From Pusillimonas minor (lineage in GTDB: Bacteria > Pseudomonadota > Gammaproteobacteria > Burkholderiales > Burkholderiaceae_B): a stretch of DNA of 64,000 nucleotides. This document shows, in pieces, positions 60,155-64,000 of the stretch. The stretch is from positions 124,001 through 188,000 of the forward strand of contig NZ_JACJUU010000004.1 of assembly GCF_014237865.1 (NCBI RefSeq). The letters run 5' to 3'. The notes beneath the pieces were generated by a model. That model was not told the DNA's origin and did no database searches. It saw only the letters and a program-made list of their open reading frames with translations. Both the position numbers and the translations under genes were made by a program. The stretch's first letter is position 1. Each line of letters starts with the position of its first letter.

Positions 60155-61246
60155 CTATTGCCTGCGCTCGAAGAATCGAGACAGCCGGGTGGGCAGCCAA
60201 CTGGTGTGGCCAGGAAACTTCCCCGTAATGAACCCCACATGCCCCCCTTCGGCGGGCTGGTGCAGCAGTACCTGGGCGGAGCATTCGTTGGGGCCCGGTA
60301 GCGATGCCTCGGGCACGAAGGGGTCGTTGCGGGCGTTCAGGATAAGCGACGGTGTTGCCAGGGCCCCAAGCAGGGGTTTGGACGAGGCGCGTGTCCAGTA
60401 ATCGAGGGCATTTTTGTACCCGTGCATGGGCGCGGTGTACATGTCGTCGAAGTCGCGAATGGTTTTGATTTGATTAAGACGCAAGGTGTCGATGTTGCCA
60501 GGAAAACGTTGGGCTTTCTCGGCGATTTTTCGCTTCATTGAGGCCAGGAAATAGGGCGAATACACCCACTTGCCGACGGGGGTGTCGGACAGGGCAGCGC
60601 CCGCCGCGACCAGGTCGAGGGGGACGGAAATGGCCGCTGCAGCGTTGACCCATTGGCTGGTGTCAGGGTTTTCGGCCAGAAACTTAAGCATGGCATTGCC
60701 CCCGAGCGATACGCCGGTAGCGTGCCACCGTGCGTTGGGGATGCGGGCACGGACGGTGTCGAGCATGAAGCCGACGTCTTCGGTGTCGCCCGAGTAGTAA
60801 GCACGCGCCATGCGGTTGGGAAACCCTGAACACCCCCGGAAATGGGCGATGACGACGATCCAGCCCCGGCCCCGGAAATACTGGGCGATAGACTGTGCGT
60901 AACGGCTGGTGCTGTTGCCTTCAAGACCGTGAAACAACACCAGCGCCGGTGTTTCTTCGAGCCCCATAAGGGCTTGCCAGTCAGTGCGGTCGGCCCACCG
61001 ATAGGCCGCGGTATGCGCTAGTGCAGGTTCGCGCGGGACGCGAACATTGGCGGCAGTTTTATCGGCAAACAGGCCTGGACCTGTCCAGTCGAAGTCGAGA
61101 AAATCGCCATCGGGGGTGTCTACCCGTTCGCGTACGAACGAAATATGATGAAAGCGCGCGACCGTTGCGCCCCATATGGTCTGCGTGTGCCCACCGGGCA
61201 ACCATATGGGGGAAGGGCAAGGCGAGAGATCGAGCTGGGCGGCCAC
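60155..61246 (-). CDS. YheT-like alpha/beta hydrolase
   Basis: Predicted esterase/acyl hydrolase of 363 residues. IWLPGGHTQTIWG near the N-terminus, LVLFHGLEGNSTSRYAQ near 115, nucleophile GVSLGGNAML near 178, acid ARNDPFVPE near 305 and histidine AEGGHVGFI near 333 complete the triad. The frame is open upstream to 61462 but that part runs through the zinc-finger gene in another frame. GTG 61246 is the best start directly after that gene; it has no strong ribosome site, so the start is uncertain. Probably co-transcribed with the zinc-finger gene. Confidence 0.85.
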   Translation of the reverse strand: MAAQLDLSPCPSPIWLPGGHTQTIWGATVARFHHISFVRERVDTPDGDFLDFDWTGPGLFADKTAANVRVPREPALAHTAAYRWADRTDWQALMGLEETPALVLFHGLEGNSTSRYAQSIAQYFRGRGWIVVIAHFRGCSGFPNRMARAYYSGDTEDVGFMLDTVRARIPNARWHATGVSLGGNAMLKFLAENPDTSQWVNAAAAISVPLDLVAAGAALSDTPVGKWVYSPYFLASMKRKIAEKAQRFPGNIDTLRLNQIKTIRDFDDMYTAPMHGYKNALDYWTRASSKPLLGALATPSLILNARNDPFVPEASLPGPNECSAQVLLHQPAEGGHVGFITGKFPGHTSWLPTRLSRFFERRQ

Positions 61247-61256
61247 TGGCTGACGC

Positions 61257-61469
61257 TTAGTGGCCGTGGACGTGTTCGCCTGGCTTGAGCTGGTAGGTGG
61301 CGCTGCAGTAGGGGCAAACGCCCTGGCCCGATTTGGCGACTTCGATGTAAACGCGCGGGTGCATTGACCACAGCGGGGCTTTCGGGCCCGGGCAATAAAC
61401 AGGCAGGTCGGCGGCGCCGACCAGAATGACGTCATCGTTGTGTTTTGCAGGGGTATCGGCACTGCTCAT
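61257..61469 (-). CDS. Zinc-finger protein of the zf-CHCC type
   Basis: A 70-residue soluble protein. The metal site is Cys26 (LPVYCPGP), then His37 (SMHPRVYIEV), and the CPYC pair at 52-55 (GVCPYCSATYQL), the CHCC pattern related to the NDUFS6 subunit of complex I. The end is His-rich (EHVHGH). AGGAC lies six bases before the ATG. Its partner is unknown; it precedes the yheT gene. Confidence 0.85.
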   Translation of the reverse strand: MSSADTPAKHNDDVILVGAADLPVYCPGPKAPLWSMHPRVYIEVAKSGQGVCPYCSATYQLKPGEHVHGH

Positions 61470-61615
61470 GATTCGTCCTGGGATAATGATTTGACTGGCT
61501 GCATTGTACCAACAGCCTGCGACAATTCAGCGAAATAAAACAATTCGGGTGCGCTCGTATATGATGGCGGGTTTACAGGGTTGTCCCGGCATTTTCAAAA
61601 AATGCCCGAAGGGTA

Positions 61616-62374
61616 ATGAGGCGTCGGATGGGGTCTTTATCTACTTATAACGCGTGGTCAAAGGCGCGGGCACAGAAAAGCTTCAACGAAGGTTTTCGTC
61701 AGGTCCTGCCCACCATGGTGGCAACCAGCCTGTGGGGGTTTGTGACTGGTATTGCCATGGTCAAGGCCGGCATGTCTGAAGCCATGGCCAGCCTGATGAC
61801 GTTGTTGGTGTATGCAGGCTCGGCTCAACTGACTGCGCTGCCGCTTATCGTGGCCGGCGCGCCGCTGTGGCTAATTTTTGCGGCAGCGTGTGTGGTCAAT
61901 ATCCGATTCGTGATATTTGGTGCCGCCATGCAGCCGTTTTTTGCGCGCTATCGCTGGCCCTCGCGCCTGGGTCTCGGCTTTTGGTTAAGCGACATGGGTT
62001 TTGTTTTGTTCATGACGCGTTTTGCCGACAGTAAAAAGCGCGGTACACGCTATCAGTTCTGGTACTACCTCGGGCTGATTATTCCGGGCTGGATTTCTTG
62101 GCAGGTGGCCTCGTTGGCCGGCATATTCATGGGTGGGGTCGTGCCAACCGGTTGGGCGCTAGAGTTTGCCGCGACGCTGGCGTTGCTGGGCATTACGATC
62201 CCGTTGGTCAAAAATATGCCCATGGCAGTATCTATATTGGTGGCAGGCACCATTGCCTGGCTGGGGCAGCCGCTGCCCTTGCGTCTGGGCCTTGCTGTGG
62301 CCGTTGTCGGCGGCATTGTCGCCGGCGTTTTGACTGAAAAGCATCAAGCCTCAGTAAAGGCAAGCCATGGCTGA
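61616..62374 (+). CDS. azlC: Branched-chain amino acid exporter, large subunit AzlC
   Basis: Membrane permease of 252 residues with about six hydrophobic helices, exporting branched-chain amino acids with AzlD. FNEGFRQVLPTMVATSLWGFVTGIA near 24 and VYAGSAQLTALPLI near 66 are family motifs. The ribosome site GAAGGG is close before the ATG; a second ATG four codons later is possible. It overlaps azlD by eight bases. Confidence 0.91.
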   Translation: MRRRMGSLSTYNAWSKARAQKSFNEGFRQVLPTMVATSLWGFVTGIAMVKAGMSEAMASLMTLLVYAGSAQLTALPLIVAGAPLWLIFAAACVVNIRFVIFGAAMQPFFARYRWPSRLGLGFWLSDMGFVLFMTRFADSKKRGTRYQFWYYLGLIIPGWISWQVASLAGIFMGGVVPTGWALEFAATLALLGITIPLVKNMPMAVSILVAGTIAWLGQPLPLRLGLAVAVVGGIVAGVLTEKHQASVKASHG

Positions 62375-62693
62375 TAACGATACCTATGTATTGGCGGTAA
62401 TCGGGCTGCTAACGCTGTGCAGCCTTATCACCCGGGCGGGCTACTTTGTGTTTGGCAACCGTATCCCGCTAACCGACGGCGTGCGTCGGGCATTGCGTTA
62501 CGCACCGCCGGCTGCGCTTATTGCCATTATTGTTCCCGAAATTTTGCCGTGGGCCGAAGGCGCCCGCGCCTTTGTCGATGTCCGTCTGCTGGCCGTACTG
62601 GTTGCCATAGCGGTTTACGCGCGTACACGCAGCACAGTGTCGGTTATTGTGTCGGGTATGGTGGCGTTTTGGGTGCTGCGGGCATTGTTGTAG
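62367..62693 (+). CDS. azlD: Branched-chain amino acid exporter, small subunit AzlD
   Basis: Membrane protein of 108 residues with three to four hydrophobic segments, the partner of AzlC. VIGLLTLCSLITRAGYFVFGNRIPLTDGVRRALRYAPPAALIAIIVPEIL near 11-60 is typical of AzlD/LIV-E small subunits. Start overlaps the azlC end, indicating coupling. Confidence 0.9.
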   Translation: MADNDTYVLAVIGLLTLCSLITRAGYFVFGNRIPLTDGVRRALRYAPPAALIAIIVPEILPWAEGARAFVDVRLLAVLVAIAVYARTRSTVSVIVSGMVAFWVLRALL

Positions 62694-62839
62694 TTGTTGC
62701 CTTGGCTAAGTAGTGGATATTTAACGACACTTTCGGGGCGCCCTTTTGGGCTGTCATAGGGTTGCGCGGCGACGTGCGTTAAAATGCCCGGGTTATCAAA
62801 GTCTGGCGGGGTGTTCCTGCGCAGGCGTAACCTTATTCA

Positions 62840-64000
62840 ATGACAGACACTATTATCTCCGATACTCCGCAAATCACGTTTTCCGATCTAGGCTTGCATC
62901 CAGGCATTTTGCAGGCAGTCGCCGCAACGGGTTACACCGTTCCAACGCCTATCCAGGCCAAAGCCATCCCGGTTGTCATGCAAGGTCGCGATGTCATGGG
63001 TGCGGCCCAAACGGGCACAGGCAAAACCGCCGCGTTCACGCTGCCTATATTGCAGCGTTTAATGCCTCTGGCCAACAGCAGTGCGTCACCTGCCCGCCAT
63101 CCGGTTCGTGCGCTTATTCTTACGCCTACCCGCGAGCTGGCCGACCAGGTCGCCGAGAACGTTTCGCGGTATAGCGAGTCTATTCCTTTGCGTTCGGCGG
63201 TAGTGTTTGGCGGCGTCGATATCGCCCCCCAACGCGACGCGTTGCGGCGCGGCTGCGAGGTCGTCATTGCCACGCCGGGTCGTTTGCTCGATCACATCGA
63301 ACAAAAAAATGTCAGCCTGGCCCAAGTCGGCATTCTGGTGCTCGACGAAGCCGACCGCATGCTCGACATGGGCTTCTTGCCCGACCTCGATCGCATCGTT
63401 CGTCTGTTGCCGCAAAATCGTCAAACCTTATTGTTCTCGGCAACCTTCAGTCCCGAAATCCGCAAGCTGGGTCGTACCTGGCTTAAAGAGCCCGTCGAAA
63501 TCGAAGTCGCGCGCCCCAACGCCACCGCCGAAAACGTGACGCAAATTGCGTATCCGTTGTCAGGTGATGCGAAGCGGGCTGCCGTTGTTCATCTGGTCAA
63601 GTCGCGCGGGCTCAACCAGGTTATTGTTTTTTCAAATACAAAAATCGGCACCAGCCGCCTGGCACGCTTGCTCGAGCGCGACGGTGTCAAGGCCGAGTCC
63701 ATTCATGGCGATAAAAGCCAGCTCGATCGCATGAAGGCCCTCGAAGCCTTCAAGGCCGGAGACCTGGAAGTGCTGGTGGCCACCGATGTGGCCGCACGTG
63801 GTCTGGACGTGGCCGGCGTACCTTGCGTCATCAACTACGACTTGCCCTACAACGCCGAAGATTACGTTCACCGCATCGGTCGTACGGGTCGCGCCGGCGC
63901 CTCGGGCGAGGCCATTGCTTTTTTTGCCCCCGACGAAGAGCGTTACCTCCTCGACATCGAAAAGCTCATCAAAGCCAAGATCCCGCGTGGCACGCTCGAG
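62840..64000 (+). CDS. rhlE: DEAD-box RNA helicase, RhlE type (3' end outside window)
   Basis: ATP-dependent RNA helicase for ribosome assembly or RNA decay. The first 387 codons are present and the frame is open to the last base. Motifs in order: Q motif YTVPTPIQAKAIPVV near 34, I AAQTGTGKT near 56, PTREL near 95, II LDEADRMLD near 171, III SATF near 202, IV VIVFSNTK near 262, V ATDVAARGLD near 313 and VI HRIGRTGRAG near 344. The start ATG lacks a strong ribosome site but gives the family N-terminus. The missing tail is usually basic. Confidence 0.95.
   Translation, partial: MTDTIISDTPQITFSDLGLHPGILQAVAATGYTVPTPIQAKAIPVVMQGRDVMGAAQTGTGKTAAFTLPILQRLMPLANSSASPARHPVRALILTPTRELADQVAENVSRYSESIPLRSAVVFGGVDIAPQRDALRRGCEVVIATPGRLLDHIEQKNVSLAQVGILVLDEADRMLDMGFLPDLDRIVRLLPQNRQTLLFSATFSPEIRKLGRTWLKEPVEIEVARPNATAENVTQIAYPLSGDAKRAAVVHLVKSRGLNQVIVFSNTKIGTSRLARLLERDGVKAESIHGDKSQLDRMKALEAFKAGDLEVLVATDVAARGLDVAGVPCVINYDLPYNAEDYVHRIGRTGRAGASGEAIAFFAPDEERYLLDIEKLIKAKIPRGTLE

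Noticed and set aside
61247-61462. N-terminal extension of the yheT gene
   Set aside because: The sequence is an out-of-frame reading of the zinc-finger gene; the YheT core begins with IWLPGGHTQT.

Overview
This is a 64 kb chromosomal segment of a high-GC betaproteobacterium, most likely family Alcaligenaceae (Bordetella/Achromobacter/Pusillimonas relatives). The evidence is the box pathway for aerobic benzoyl-CoA breakdown next to a LIV-type ABC transporter, the gene order dusB-fis-purH-ruvC-ruvA-ruvB, and the overall protein character. I cannot name the genus. I see no rRNA, tRNA, CRISPR array, prophage or insertion sequence. Almost all of the window is gene-dense chromosome.

Layout. 1-5953 (+): end of pgk, then mog, fbaA, purC, purE, purK and a Sua5-type threonylcarbamoyl-AMP synthase. 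6009-15230 (-): livF, livG, livM, livH, livK, an alpha/beta hydrolase, benzoate-CoA ligase, boxD and a cupin-like DUF4863 gene. 15404-21477 (+): boxR, boxC, boxB, boxA and a MaoC-like gene. The two arms form one benzoate island: uptake (Liv), activation to benzoyl-CoA (ligase), epoxidation (BoxA reductase plus BoxB di-iron oxygenase), ring cleavage (BoxC) and oxidation of the semialdehyde (BoxD), with BoxR as the probable benzoyl-CoA-sensing repressor. 21482-25527: a gamma-glutamyltransferase lipoprotein and a LysR regulator, divergent from glutaryl-CoA dehydrogenase. 25699-29042 (-): purU, an L-2-hydroxyglutarate-dehydrogenase-like oxidase, pdxH and a ChaC-like enzyme. 29085-35870: tcdA, convergent and overlapping with a double-length UvrA of 1925 residues, and a 42-residue basic protein. 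36019-38747: an acidic-tailed unknown, ettA and a glycine-zipper lipoprotein. 38748-39566 is the only large non-coding stretch and holds two related palindromic repeat elements. 39567-43469 (-): minE, minD, minC, glnS. 43594-45980 (+): a cydA/cydB-like pair whose subunit I lacks the residues that bind haem. 45977-48111 (-): an EnvZ/OmpR-type two-component pair. 48194-55285: recQ (+), then ruvB, ruvA, ruvC, purH, fis, dusB (-). 55333-61469: ubiH (-), a TM2 protein, a short leader ORF with attenuator-like RNA before a small MgtC-C-like gene, ctaG and bepA (+), then yheT and a zinc-finger gene (-). 61616-64000 (+): azlC, azlD and an rhlE-type helicase that runs off the end.

The most notable observations are: (1) TGCA-N6-TGCA repeats placed exactly over the -10 boxes of boxC and boxR; (2) the bd-oxidase-like pair with no recognisable haem ligands; (3) a fused double UvrA with four intact ATPase sites; (4) two ~217 bp imperfect palindromes with 27-29 bp inverted ends that share a body in opposite orientation; (5) a promoter, 20-codon ORF and mutually exclusive hairpins before an MgtC-C-like gene. 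All functional calls come from reading motifs; no database search was run.
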